DNA of 64,000 nt from DASUPK01 sp963815665 (GTDB lineage Bacteria; Actinomycetota; Thermoleophilia; Solirubrobacterales; 70-9). Position 1 is the stretch's first letter, and each line of letters opens with the position of its first letter. The notes under the pieces were generated by a model that did no database searches, was not told the DNA's origin, and worked only from the letters and a program-made list of their open reading frames with translations. The stretch is taken from assembly GCA_963815665.1 (NCBI GenBank), contig CAWFHN010000014.1, positions 1 through 64,000 of the forward strand, given 5' to 3'. The position numbers and the translations under genes are program-made. Shown here piece by piece: positions 41,300-51,418 of this stretch.

Positions 41300-41913
41300 G
41301 CCAGGAACTGGGCGTAGGCGGCCGCGCCGGTGTAGTTGGGGTGGAAGAGGTCCGGCAGGAACCAGGCGCCCACCTTGGGCTCGGCCTTGTGGTGCGTGCG
41401 GCTGTACTTGACCCAATCGAGGACGAAGATCCGGTGCGGGTACTGCCGGGCGGCCTTGAAGAGGACATCCGTGTCAGGTGCGGGCGGATGGCCCGTGTCC
41501 GCGTTGTAGGCCGTCACGAGCCCGAGGACCCTCTTGCGGCCGAGCACGCGGAGCGCCCTGGAGATCAGGCCGGGGTTCACCCCGCCGTTGCCGTACGCGT
41601 TGATCAGGACGAGGTGTGGAAGCTGGTGCTTGCGCTTCTGCCTCGCGGCGATGTTGGCGGACTCCTTGAAGCCGCGACAGCCGCGGGCGTTGACGGAGAA
41701 GCCGACCGCGTTCAGGTTCGGGATCGGCAGGATCATCGTCGAGTCCCCGATCGTGAGCGGCGCCCTGCCGCTGGGATTCGGGTCCACCTGGGCGAAGCCG
41801 CGATGGATCTTCTTGCACCCGTAGGCGGGCTCGCCGGCCCCTTGGGCGGCAGCCGCCAACCCCACCGAGAGGCAGAGTGCAACGACGGCGACGGTTCCCT
41901 GGCGAACCCTCAT
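41251..41913 (-). CDS. exported SGNH-hydrolase-like protein (paralogue 3)
   Basis: 220 aa. Signal peptide VAVVALCLSVGLAAAAQGA. Blocks almost identical to the gene at 35792-36562: LTIGDSTMILPIPNLNAVGF, VNARGCRGFKESANIA, LVLINAYGNGGVNPGLI, VTAYNADTGHPPAPDTDV, WVKYSRTHHK, WFLPDLFHPNYTGAAAYAQFLAQ. It lacks that protein's C-terminal membrane helix, so it is probably released or wall-bound. Start ATG 41911-41913. Confidence 0.75.
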   Translation of the reverse strand: MRVRQGTVAVVALCLSVGLAAAAQGAGEPAYGCKKIHRGFAQVDPNPSGRAPLTIGDSTMILPIPNLNAVGFSVNARGCRGFKESANIAARQKRKHQLPHLVLINAYGNGGVNPGLISRALRVLGRKRVLGLVTAYNADTGHPPAPDTDVLFKAARQYPHRIFVLDWVKYSRTHHKAEPKVGAWFLPDLFHPNYTGAAAYAQFLAQALPLAKSGRFPPLP

Positions 41914-41992
41914 CGTGTCGCCAGTCTAGTTGCGCGCTTACGGAATCGCCGTGCTCCCGGCGATGGTGCCGCCCCAGCGGTCTCCCGCCCGG

Positions 41993-42592
41993 CTAGAAGC
42001 CGGGCGCGTACTTGGCGGTGTAGCCCCGCGGCTTGCGCTTCTTCTTGCGCCAGCGTGGGCCGCTGCCCTGGTTCCAGCGATCGCCCCCCGAGGAGGTGTC
42101 GAACCGCAGGCCCGCCACGACCATGTAGACGTGGCTCGCGTTGGCGTACACGGTGATCCAGCGACCCTTGCCCGGCAAGCCCCAGCTGCTGGCCATCGGC
42201 CCGGATGGCATCGGGCTCGCGATCAGGCCGGCGGCGTGCAGCACGTAGCTCACCGCGCCGGAGCAGTCGTAGCCGGTGTCCGTGAAGGACCGGTGGCCAC
42301 CGCCCCAGTGATAGGGGAAGGTGTGGATCGCGTTGCCCGCCGCGATTGCCGCCTGGATGTTGGCTGGCGCGTCAGCGGGCGCCACCGCCGTGCCGTCCTT
42401 GCGGATCTTCCCGTGGCCGGGGCGGCCGAGGGGAGCCGCCGGATCGGTTGTGGTCGTCGTCGTCGGGGTCGTGCTACCGGGAGGGCCTGACCCTCCGGTC
42501 TGGGCGGCCGCGGGCACTGCCGCGACCATCACGCAAATCGTTGTGATCCCCGCCACTGCGAGGCGACGCTTACGGCTAAGTGTGTCTCGCAT
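41993..42592 (-). CDS. NlpC/P60-family cell-wall hydrolase (paralogue 1)
   Basis: 199 aa. Signal peptide LAVAGITTICVMVAAVPAAAQ, then a Thr/Pro linker. The catalytic Cys is in DTGYDCSGAVSYVLHAAGL and the His in NASHVYMVVAGLRFD, as in NlpC/P60 peptidoglycan endopeptidases. GGGHRSFTDTG is shared with the next two paralogues. It ends basic (RKKKRKPRGYTAKYAPGF). ATG 42590-42592 has AAAGGAG nine bases upstream, at the 3' end of a c-di-AMP riboswitch. Confidence 0.88.
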   Translation of the reverse strand: MRDTLSRKRRLAVAGITTICVMVAAVPAAAQTGGSGPPGSTTPTTTTTTDPAAPLGRPGHGKIRKDGTAVAPADAPANIQAAIAAGNAIHTFPYHWGGGHRSFTDTGYDCSGAVSYVLHAAGLIASPMPSGPMASSWGLPGKGRWITVYANASHVYMVVAGLRFDTSSGGDRWNQGSGPRWRKKKRKPRGYTAKYAPGF

Positions 42593-42601
42593 CTATCAGT
42601 T

Positions 42602-42736
42602 CTCCTTTGCAGGCCTGCGGGGTTAGCTGTCGGGCTAGCGCTAAAGGAGCCTGCGCCCCCACCCTCGATTCCGGTGGGTTCGCCCCAATTACTGGTTCCC
42701 CCGCTCCCATCGCCTCTTGGGGATGGGACTCGGCGT
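42602..42736 (-). promoter_or_regulatory. c-di-AMP riboswitch (ydaO/yuaA) upstream of NlpC/P60 paralogue 1
   Basis: On the minus strand the leader reads CGCCGAGTC, then GCGGGGGAACCA, TTGGGGCGAACCC and AGCCCGACAGCTAACCCC ending GCAGGC, matching the conserved ydaO core in order and spacing. A possible -10 (TAAGGT, 42749-42754) lies 13 bases before it. Within the element CTCCTTT (42643-42649 region) can pair perfectly with the ribosome-binding site AAAGGAG (42602-42608), suggesting ligand-dependent masking of translation. This class is usually an OFF switch for wall-hydrolase genes in actinobacteria. Confidence 0.9.
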
Positions 42737-42873
42737 AACTCGCGCGGGACCTTACCAAACGTGAAAGTCCCCTTGCAATCGACAACCGAATACTCGTTAC
42801 CAGGCGCACAATCTCTCGATTCGACGCCCATGCGGCCGGCTCCTCCTCGATGAGCACTCGCCAAGAAAGCGAG

Positions 42874-42907
42874 GCGCCGCGCCGCCGGAAACCCGGCGAC
42901 GCGGCGC
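42874..42907 (-). terminator. strong nested hairpin downstream of NlpC/P60 paralogue 2
   Basis: GCGCCGCG (42874-42881) pairs with CGCGGCGC (42900-42907), and inside it CGCCGG (42883-42888) pairs with CCGGCG (42893-42898) around AAAC. It begins 47 bases after the stop of the gene ending at 42954 and should end that transcript before the next riboswitch promoter. Confidence 0.65.
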
Positions 42908-42953
42908 ACTCACGGGGAGGAGAGGTGGCCCCTGTGAGGCCGCCACGGGGCGG

Positions 42954-43532
42954 CTAGAGACCGGGGGAGAATCGTGAGGTGTAGCCGGCTCCGCTGCGCA
43001 TGTTGACTCGCCAGCGGGGACCGGAGCCCTGGTTGAGCGACTCGCCCGCGCCCGAGGTGTCGAAGCGCAGCCCAGCGACGGTCATCCAGGCATGGCCCTT
43101 GTTGGCGTAGACCGTGATCCACGACCCGATGCCAGGTGCGCCCCAGGCCATCAGCGGCCCGGAGGCGAGCGGGCTCGGAAGCAATCCGGCGGCGTGCAGC
43201 ACGTAGCTCACCGCGCCCGAGCAGTCGTAGCCCTTGGACTTGAAGCGCCGGTGCCCCCCGCCCCAGACGTAGGGCCGCTTGTGGATCCTGTTAGCAGCCT
43301 TGATCGCCTTCCGCACCTGCCGCGGGGCGTTGGCGGGCGGAATCGCCTTGCCGTTGGGTCGGATCTGCGCGGTCCCGCTCGGGGCCGTGGGTGTCGTTGT
43401 GGGTGTGCTGGTGGTGCTGCCGGGTGAGACCGTCCCGCCAGTCTGGGCCATGGCCGGCACTGCGCCGCCGAGGGAGGCGACCAACAGCAGCCCCGCCAAC
43501 GCCAGCTTTCGACTGCTTGTGTCTAACCGCAA
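42954..43532 (-). CDS. NlpC/P60-family cell-wall hydrolase (paralogue 2)
   Basis: 192 aa from TTG 43530-43532, set by GAAGGAG six bases upstream. Signal peptide LALAGLLLVASLGGAVPAMAQ and Ser/Thr/Pro linker. Catalytic Cys in KSKGYDCSGAVSYVLHAAGL, His in NKGHAWMTVAGLRFD. Shares VWGGGHRRFKSKG and the C-terminal NQGSGPRWR with paralogue 1. It should cut peptidoglycan stem peptides outside the cell. Its leader carries a c-di-AMP riboswitch, and its promoter region a CRP-like palindrome. Confidence 0.88.
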   Translation of the reverse strand: MRLDTSSRKLALAGLLLVASLGGAVPAMAQTGGTVSPGSTTSTPTTTPTAPSGTAQIRPNGKAIPPANAPRQVRKAIKAANRIHKRPYVWGGGHRRFKSKGYDCSGAVSYVLHAAGLLPSPLASGPLMAWGAPGIGSWITVYANKGHAWMTVAGLRFDTSGAGESLNQGSGPRWRVNMRSGAGYTSRFSPGL

Positions 43533-43538
43533 ACCGTT

Positions 43539-43671
43539 CTCCTTCGTCGGCCTACGGGGTTAGCTGACGGGCTGGCGCTAAAGGAGCTCGCGCTTCCACC
43601 CCTGGGTGGATTCGCCCCAACTGCTTGGTTCCCCCGCTCTCGTCCCGCCCTGGCGGGGACAAGATTCGGCG
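43539..43671 (-). promoter_or_regulatory. c-di-AMP riboswitch (ydaO/yuaA) upstream of NlpC/P60 paralogue 2
   Basis: The minus-strand leader has CGCCGAATC, GCGGGGGAACCA, TTGGGGCGAATCC and GCCCGTCAGCTAACCCC followed by GTAGGC, an excellent match to the ydaO core. CTCCTTT (43580-43586) can pair with the ribosome-binding region GAAGGAG (43539-43545). A -10-like TAGGCT (43686-43691) lies just upstream, and a CRP-like palindrome 16 bases before that. Confidence 0.92.
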
Positions 43672-43707
43672 TTTGGTTCGCGGGCAGCCTAGCAGGGCGG
43701 ACGGCTC

Positions 43708-43725
43708 TGTGAGCAGGTACTCACA
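43708..43725. promoter_or_regulatory. CRP/GlxR-like operator in the NlpC/P60 paralogue 2 promoter
   Basis: TGTGAG-N6-CTCACA, containing the full CRP-family consensus TGTGA-N6-TCACA. It overlaps the stop codon of paralogue 3 and lies 16 bases upstream of the -10-like TAGGCT of paralogue 2. Nearly the same site and spacing occur before paralogue 3. Confidence 0.6.
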
Positions 43726-44308
43726 GACCGGCGTAGTGGCGGACGGCGAAGCCACTGCCGGTCCGGAGGGTGTAGCGCCAGCGAGGCCCGCGCCCCTGGT
43801 TGACCCACTCGCCGAGCGGGGAGGTGTCGTAGCGCAGGCCGGCGATGACCATGTAGGTGTGGGTCTTGTTCGCGTAGACGGTGATCCAGCTGCCCGGACC
43901 GGGACTCCCCCAGTGGGCAAGCTGGCCCGAGACCAACGGAGAGCTGAGCACCCTGGCGGCGTGCAGCACATAGCTGACGGCCCCCGAGCAGTCGTAGCCC
44001 TTCGCCTTGAACCTCCGGTGGCCGCCGCCCCAGATGTAGGTCCTCTTGTGGATCCGGTTTGCCGCCTGAATCGCGCGCGTGACCGCGTACGGCGCGCCCG
44101 GAGGGCGGCTCGCCTTCCCGTTCGGAAGGATCGTCGCGGCCGCGGTCGGTGCCGGGGGGACTCCCACCGGGGCGCCCGGAACCGCCGTGGTCGTCGTGGT
44201 GGTGCTGTCGGTCTGGGCTGCCGCGGGCGACGCGGCAGCGAGCGCTGCGGCGAGCACCAGTCCTGCCAATCCGAGTCTCCGCCATGGGCGGGGCGAACGC
44301 GACAGCAA
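43721..44308 (-). CDS. NlpC/P60-family cell-wall hydrolase (paralogue 3)
   Basis: 195 aa from TTG 44306-44308, set by GGAGGAGGGAAG four bases upstream. Signal peptide LGLAGLVLAAALAAASPAAAQ, linker of Thr repeats. Catalytic Cys in KAKGYDCSGAVSYVLHAARV, His in NKTHTYMVIAGLRYD, and IWGGGHRRFKAKG shared with paralogues 1 and 2. Unlike them it has no c-di-AMP riboswitch in its leader; instead a perfect CRP-like palindrome lies upstream. Divergent from an SDR gene. Confidence 0.87.
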   Translation of the reverse strand: MLSRSPRPWRRLGLAGLVLAAALAAASPAAAQTDSTTTTTTAVPGAPVGVPPAPTAAATILPNGKASRPPGAPYAVTRAIQAANRIHKRTYIWGGGHRRFKAKGYDCSGAVSYVLHAARVLSSPLVSGQLAHWGSPGPGSWITVYANKTHTYMVIAGLRYDTSPLGEWVNQGRGPRWRYTLRTGSGFAVRHYAGL

Positions 44309-44387
44309 GCGACTTCCCTCCTCCGGTCGGGTCCCTCCTGGCCGGACCCTTTCTCCTGCAAACGACCGTAGCAAAGCTCGGCCCGCC

Positions 44388-44405
44388 TGTGAGCGCGCGC
44401 TCACA
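44388..44405. promoter_or_regulatory. perfect 18-bp CRP/GlxR-like palindrome upstream of NlpC/P60 paralogue 3
   Basis: TGTGAGCGCGCGCTCACA is fully self-complementary and holds TGTGA-N6-TCACA. It lies 17 bases upstream of a -10-like TACGGT (44365-44370, minus strand), so it covers the -35 position as a class II activator site would. It is also 50 bp upstream of the divergent SDR gene. Confidence 0.65.
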
Positions 44406-44454
44406 AATGGCCGGCGTCCTGCGCCTGGGCGTACGGAGTCGCTAGGTTGCCGCC

Positions 44455-45261
44455 GTGGACCTTGAGGGGAAGCGCCTGCTGCTCAGCGGCGCCACCGGGG
44501 GACTCGGCCGAGCGATCGCCGAGGAGCTGGCGAGCAACGGTGCGAGCCTCGTGCTGAGCTCCCGCAAGAAGGAGCGGCTCGAGGAGCTGGCCCAATCGCT
44601 GCCGGGTGGAGCAGGCCGGCACAAGGTGGTCGTCGCCGACCTTGCCGAGCCGGGGGCGGCCGAGAAGCTGGCCGAGGACGCGGGGGACGTGGACGGGCTC
44701 GTCGCAAACGCCGCGCTGCCCGCCACCGGCCGGCTGGAGAGCTTCAGCGCCGAGGAGGTGCAGCGCGCCCTCCGCGTCAACTTCGAGTCCCCCATCCTGC
44801 TGGCAAGGGCGCTCGCGCCGGAGCTCGCCGACAAGGGCGAGGGCCACCTGGTCTTCATCTCCTCGCTCGCGGGCAAGGTCGGATCGCCGCGATCCTCCCT
44901 CTACAACTCGACGAAGTTCGGGGTGCGAGGCTTCGCCTTCGGGCTGCGCGAGGACCTGCATCCGCACGGCATCGGCGTCTCGATCGTCTCCCCTGGGTTC
45001 GTGCGCGAGGCGGGCATGTTCCACGACGCCGGCTCGAAGCCGCCGCCGGGGATCGGCACCACCACTCCGAAGAAGGTGGCGAGGGCCGTGGTGCGGGCGA
45101 TCACCCGCAACCGCAACGAGATCACCGTGGCGCCGCGGCGCCAGCGCTTCATCGCCGAGTTCGGCTACCGCCATCCGGGGTTCGCCGCCCGCGTGCAGCG
45201 CCGGGGCGGGGCCGACCGCATCGCGGAGGATCTCGCCGCCGGCCAGGCCGACAAGCGCTAG
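44455..45261 (+). CDS. short-chain dehydrogenase/reductase (SDR)
   Basis: 268 aa classical SDR from GTG 44455. Cofactor motif LLLSGATGGLGRAIAEEL, the NAG-equivalent VANAALPATG, catalytic Ser in FISSLAGKVGSPRSS, and YxxxK in LYNSTKFGVRGFAFGL. SSRKKERLEEL after strand 2 suggests NADP preference. Cytoplasmic; substrate unknown. A hairpin at 45280-45300 follows. Confidence 0.87.
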   Translation: MDLEGKRLLLSGATGGLGRAIAEELASNGASLVLSSRKKERLEELAQSLPGGAGRHKVVVADLAEPGAAEKLAEDAGDVDGLVANAALPATGRLESFSAEEVQRALRVNFESPILLARALAPELADKGEGHLVFISSLAGKVGSPRSSLYNSTKFGVRGFAFGLREDLHPHGIGVSIVSPGFVREAGMFHDAGSKPPPGIGTTTPKKVARAVVRAITRNRNEITVAPRRQRFIAEFGYRHPGFAARVQRRGGADRIAEDLAAGQADKR

Positions 45262-45279
45262 CGCGAGTAATCTTCCGGG

Positions 45280-45300
45280 GCGCGTCAAGGAGAGACGCGC
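45280..45300 (+). terminator. hairpin after SDR gene
   Basis: GCGCGTC (45280-45286) and GACGCGC (45294-45300) are exact inverted copies around AAGGAGA, 19 bases after the SDR stop. No T-run, so a moderate terminator candidate. Confidence 0.4.
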
Positions 45301-45345
45301 GCGCGCGCCGAGGGACGCGCCTGAGTGAGAGGACAGGAGAGAGGT

Positions 45346-47661
45346 ATGCGGAAGCTCGTGCTGGTGTCGGTCATCTTCGGATCGCTGCTCGCTGCGTCGA
45401 GCGCGCAGGCCGCGATCCCGAGCGCTCTCGGCGTGACCTGCAACATCGCCGCGGATGGCGTCCGCGAGTGCGGGACCGGCTCGAGCCTCAACGACACCGT
45501 TCGCAGCACCGCTCCGACTTGGGACGGGACCCCGATCGACGTCAACATCGCCTTCCCGCCGGCGCCGGCGAGCGGGCCCGACGGCAGCTACCCGGTGATC
45601 ATCTATGGCCACGGCTACGGCGGGGAGAAGCTCGACTTCGGTGCTTCCGGGTCAACCGCCGGCATGCGTCAGTTCACCAGCCGGGGCTATGCGGTCTTCA
45701 GCATGACCGACCGCGGCTTCCACCAGTCATGCGGCAAGGACAACGCCATCACGGCCGCGGCCGGCGCCTGCGACGCGGCCGGCTGGATACATCTGATGGA
45801 CGACCGCTTCGAGGTCCGCGACGCTCAGTTCCTGACGGGCAGGTTGGCCGACCAGGGCCTGATCGACGGCCAGAAGATCGGCGCGACCGGGGGCTCGTAC
45901 GGCGGCGGCCTCTCGATGGCGCTCGCCTCCCTGAAGGACCGGGTGATGCTGCCGAACGGCCAGCTGGTTCCCTGGACGAGTTCCACGAACATTCCGATGC
46001 GCATCGCGGCCGCGACCCCGATCGTCCCGTGGACCGACCTCTCCTACTCCCTGGACCCAAATGGCGGCACCCTCGACTACGTCGCGGATGCGCCCTATTC
46101 GGGCCGGATCGGAATCGAGAAGGAGTCGCTTGTCGGCGGGCTCTACTTCTCTGGGTCCAGCACCGGCAAGTACTGCGGGGCCTCGCCCTATCCGCCGTGC
46201 ACTGACTTCGATTCGGATGTGACGGCCTGGAACGCGCGGCTCGACGCGGGTGAGCCCTACGACGGCGATCCTGAGGTCAACGCCATCTTCGGCGAGATCT
46301 CGGCGCATCATTCCTCCTACTACATCGATCACTCCGAGCAGCCGGCGCCCCTGCTGATCGCGAACGGCTTCACGGACGACCTCTTCCCCGCTGACGAGGC
46401 CATCCGCTACTACAACAAGATCAGGTCTCTGTACCCGGGCGCCCCGATCTCGCTGTTCTTCGGCGACTTCGGCCACCCGCGCGCCGCGCCGAACAAGACC
46501 GCGGAGAACAAGGCGCTCACCGATGACATCAACGCCTGGTTCGATTTCTACGTCAAGGGCACCGGCTCAACGCCGTTCCAGGGCGCGACCGCCTACACGA
46601 TGACCTGCCCGACGACCGTCCCGTCCGGCGGGCCCTCCCAGGCGGGCAGCTGGGCAGGCCTGGAGAAGGGTGAGGTCCGGCTCCACTCGGCCCCGTCCCA
46701 GACGATTGCGCCCGACGGCGGCTCCAGCGCCGTCGACACGGCCTTCGACCCGGTCAGCTCCGGCCAGAATCCATGCCACACGGCGCCGGCCGCCGACCTT
46801 CCCGGCGTCGCGACCTACAGGCTGCCCGCGGCCTCGGGCAGCGGGTTCACGCTGATGGGGTCGCCGACCGTGGTCGCGAACATCGGCTCCCCGACCGCGA
46901 ACTCGGAGGTCGCAGCGAGACTGCTCGACGTGGACCCGGCCGGGACCGAGACCCTGGTCGACCGCCAGCTCCTCAGGCCCGCCATCGGCACCGCCAGGCA
47001 GGTTTTCCAGCTCCATCCGACGGGCCATCTCTTCGCTTCGGGCCACGTCGCCAAGCTGGAGCTCCTCCCGAGCGACTCGCACGGAAGCCTCCCCGTCGGC
47101 GGCTACGGGCGGGCCGCCAACGGACAGGGTCAGGTGACCGTCTCCGGTCTCTCCCTACGGCTGCCGACCCTCGACGGCCCCGGAGCCGCCGCCGGCCAGG
47201 TGAAGGCGGCCTCGGTGCTGCCGCTTCCCTGCGGCATGGCGATCGCACCCGAGTTCTCCTCGTTCCCCTACCTGCACGCCTCGCTCGGCGATGGAAAGCT
47301 CAAGTTCAAGGGCCGGAAGGGCAAGGTTCCCATCGACTCCGCCCCCGGCCCGAACGCCTGCCTGGTCCAGGTGAGGCTGCTCGGCTCGGGCAAGAAGAAG
47401 AAGAAGAAGGCCCTCTCCGCCGGGAAGCACAAGAAGAAGAAGAAGGCGAAGTTCCTCGGCAAGGGCGGCGCGACGATCCCCGGCGGCCAGAGCGCGACCG
47501 TCAGGTTGAAGCTCAGCAAGCACGGGCGCACCGCCGTCAGGCGGGGCCGCGGGATCAGGGTCCGGGTGACCACGGTCGACGCGACCGGCAACACCGTCCA
47601 GACCGCCAAGGTCCACTTCAAGAAGAAGAAGCACAAGCACAAGGGCAAGCACAAGCGTTAG
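45346..47661 (+). CDS. secreted S15/CocE-like alpha/beta hydrolase with lysine-rich C-terminus
   Basis: 771 aa. ATG 45346 has GGACAGGAGAGAGG upstream. Signal peptide KLVLVSVIFGSLLAASSAQA. Hydrolase core: YPVIIYGHGYGGEKLDFG (oxyanion region), nucleophile elbow GATGGSYGGGLSMALAS, LLIANGFTDDLFPADEAIRYY (acid) and FFGDFGHPRAA (His). A C-terminal beta domain follows, then a strongly basic end with KKKKKKALSAGKHKKKKK and KKKHKHKGKHKR. Likely an extracellular peptidase or esterase held at the anionic wall by its tail (inference). Confidence 0.8.
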   Translation: MRKLVLVSVIFGSLLAASSAQAAIPSALGVTCNIAADGVRECGTGSSLNDTVRSTAPTWDGTPIDVNIAFPPAPASGPDGSYPVIIYGHGYGGEKLDFGASGSTAGMRQFTSRGYAVFSMTDRGFHQSCGKDNAITAAAGACDAAGWIHLMDDRFEVRDAQFLTGRLADQGLIDGQKIGATGGSYGGGLSMALASLKDRVMLPNGQLVPWTSSTNIPMRIAAATPIVPWTDLSYSLDPNGGTLDYVADAPYSGRIGIEKESLVGGLYFSGSSTGKYCGASPYPPCTDFDSDVTAWNARLDAGEPYDGDPEVNAIFGEISAHHSSYYIDHSEQPAPLLIANGFTDDLFPADEAIRYYNKIRSLYPGAPISLFFGDFGHPRAAPNKTAENKALTDDINAWFDFYVKGTGSTPFQGATAYTMTCPTTVPSGGPSQAGSWAGLEKGEVRLHSAPSQTIAPDGGSSAVDTAFDPVSSGQNPCHTAPAADLPGVATYRLPAASGSGFTLMGSPTVVANIGSPTANSEVAARLLDVDPAGTETLVDRQLLRPAIGTARQVFQLHPTGHLFASGHVAKLELLPSDSHGSLPVGGYGRAANGQGQVTVSGLSLRLPTLDGPGAAAGQVKAASVLPLPCGMAIAPEFSSFPYLHASLGDGKLKFKGRKGKVPIDSAPGPNACLVQVRLLGSGKKKKKKALSAGKHKKKKKAKFLGKGGATIPGGQSATVRLKLSKHGRTAVRRGRGIRVRVTTVDATGNTVQTAKVHFKKKKHKHKGKHKR

Positions 47662-47675
47662 CCGCCGAGCGTCAC

Positions 47676-47690
47676 TGGTCATACTGACCA
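47676..47690. promoter_or_regulatory. 15-bp palindrome abutting the aconitase start codon
   Basis: TGGTCA-TAC-TGACCA, perfect 6-bp arms, ends one base before the GTG start. It occupies the place of a Shine-Dalgarno, which is absent. A TetR-type repressor such as an AcnR-like protein would suit, but no regulator gene is adjacent. Confidence 0.4.
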
Positions 47691-47691
47691 T

Positions 47692-50499
<2,808 letters not shown>

Positions 50500-50653
50500 C
50501 CCGCCGCGACACGGCGGTGAACTCCATTTCCCCTATTTGAAGCCGGGCCGGGCACGAAAAAGAGCGGCGTGGCGGGACCGCGGGAGGCAGGGGGTCCACA
50601 CGGCCCGCACCACGCCTGCGCGTCGGTAGCCAGGGAGGGATTTCCGACGCGAT

Positions 50654-50684
50654 CGTTCCCGGAGGCGGGACTAGCCCGGGAACG
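50654..50684. terminator. hairpin in convergent spacer after aconitase
   Basis: CGTTCCCGG (50654-50662) and CCGGGAACG (50676-50684) pair perfectly around 13 bases, eight bases before the stop of the opposing membrane-protein gene. The rest of the 192-bp spacer (50500-50653) is GC-rich and holds no gene I can support. Confidence 0.5.
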
Positions 50685-50691
50685 AGTCTTG

Positions 50692-51078
50692 TCAAGTTAG
50701 TACGTCCTCCCGCCTCAATTGATTATTCCCCGTTTGGTCGTTCGGTGTCAACTCCCGCGACTCGATGCCCCAGCCGCGGCGCTCGATCAGTTCGATTCCG
50801 ACCACCGCACCCACCGGTCCGAGTGGCGTGAGGGTGGCCGCGAACAGCGGCCAGGGGGCCTCCCGGCGCATGATCGCCACGAAGATCAGGGCGCACAGGC
50901 CCACATATCCCAGGCCGTGCAGCAGCCCGAAGAGCGCCGTCGCCGAGCTGTAGCCGGGCGCGATCCAGAAGAAGAGCAGCGTGGCGAACAGGCAGAGCTC
51001 GAACCAGGAGGCGATCTTCACCCACTTGAACAGGGCTCCGGGCACGGGCCTGGGCAGCGGTGAATCGGGCGTGGCCAC
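50692..51078 (-). CDS. DUF3817-family small membrane protein
   Basis: 128 aa with three hydrophobic helices: WVKIASWFELCLFATLLFFWIA, LFGLLHGLGYVGLCALIFVAIM and PLFAATLTPLGPVGAVVGIELI. The HGLGY and PLGP.....E pattern is characteristic of DUF3817. Role unknown. Convergent with aconitase. Confidence 0.8.
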   Translation of the reverse strand: MATPDSPLPRPVPGALFKWVKIASWFELCLFATLLFFWIAPGYSSATALFGLLHGLGYVGLCALIFVAIMRREAPWPLFAATLTPLGPVGAVVGIELIERRGWGIESRELTPNDQTGNNQLRREDVLT

Positions 51079-51187
51079 CTGCCGAAACTAGCGAGTCGGC
51101 GACTCGACCGCCGGTCGAGAAGGCACCTGCTGATCTTCCTACCAAGTGTCCATAGGTTTCTTGCGCCTCGGCGGGCAAGATGCCGCA

Positions 51188-51379
51188 ATGGAGCAATTCC
51201 ATGGAGAGCAGACACCCAACGTGAGCATGAGAAGGCTCGTGCGGTTGCAGCGCTCGTATCAGTGCCCGAGCTGCGCCGCGGAACACCACTCCTGGGCTCG
51301 ACTCAGCTCATGTCCCGATTGCGGCCGCTCCCTCTCAGTGGCCGTGATCAGACGTGCTGCGCTCACGGGGCCGGCCTAG
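51188..51379 (+). CDS. small zinc-ribbon protein (predicted)
   Basis: 63 aa from ATG 51188. Two CxxC knuckles, YQCPSCAAEHHSW and SSCPDCGRSL, 16 residues apart, form a likely treble-clef or ribbon zinc site. The rest is short and basic. No clear ribosome-binding site, so the gene call rests mainly on the paired CxxC motifs. Confidence 0.4.
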   Translation: MEQFHGEQTPNVSMRRLVRLQRSYQCPSCAAEHHSWARLSSCPDCGRSLSVAVIRRAALTGPA

Positions 51380-51418
51380 ATGCAAGGGCGCGCGACAGCG
51401 CGACCCGCGTAATGCGGG

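Noticed and set aside
39250..42156. Very long plus-strand open frame (about 970 codons) across the MBOAT/SGNH region
   Set aside because: It is antisense to the MBOAT, DUF459-like and SGNH genes, whose motifs are clear. Long antisense frames are expected at this GC content.
42737..42873. CRP-like site upstream of NlpC/P60 paralogue 1
   Set aside because: At the equivalent distance from the TAAGGT hexamer there is no TGTGA-N6-TCACA match, only an isolated TGTG.
44309..44387. c-di-AMP riboswitch in the leader of NlpC/P60 paralogue 3
   Set aside because: None of the core blocks (GGGGGAACCA, TTGGGGCGAA, CAGCTAACC) is present.
50500..50653. Structured RNA gene (tmRNA, SRP RNA or RNase P) after aconitase
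   Set aside because: GC-rich and foldable, but no signature of these RNAs (no tRNA-like ends, no SRP GGAAG/AGCA loop). Only the terminator-like hairpin is supported.
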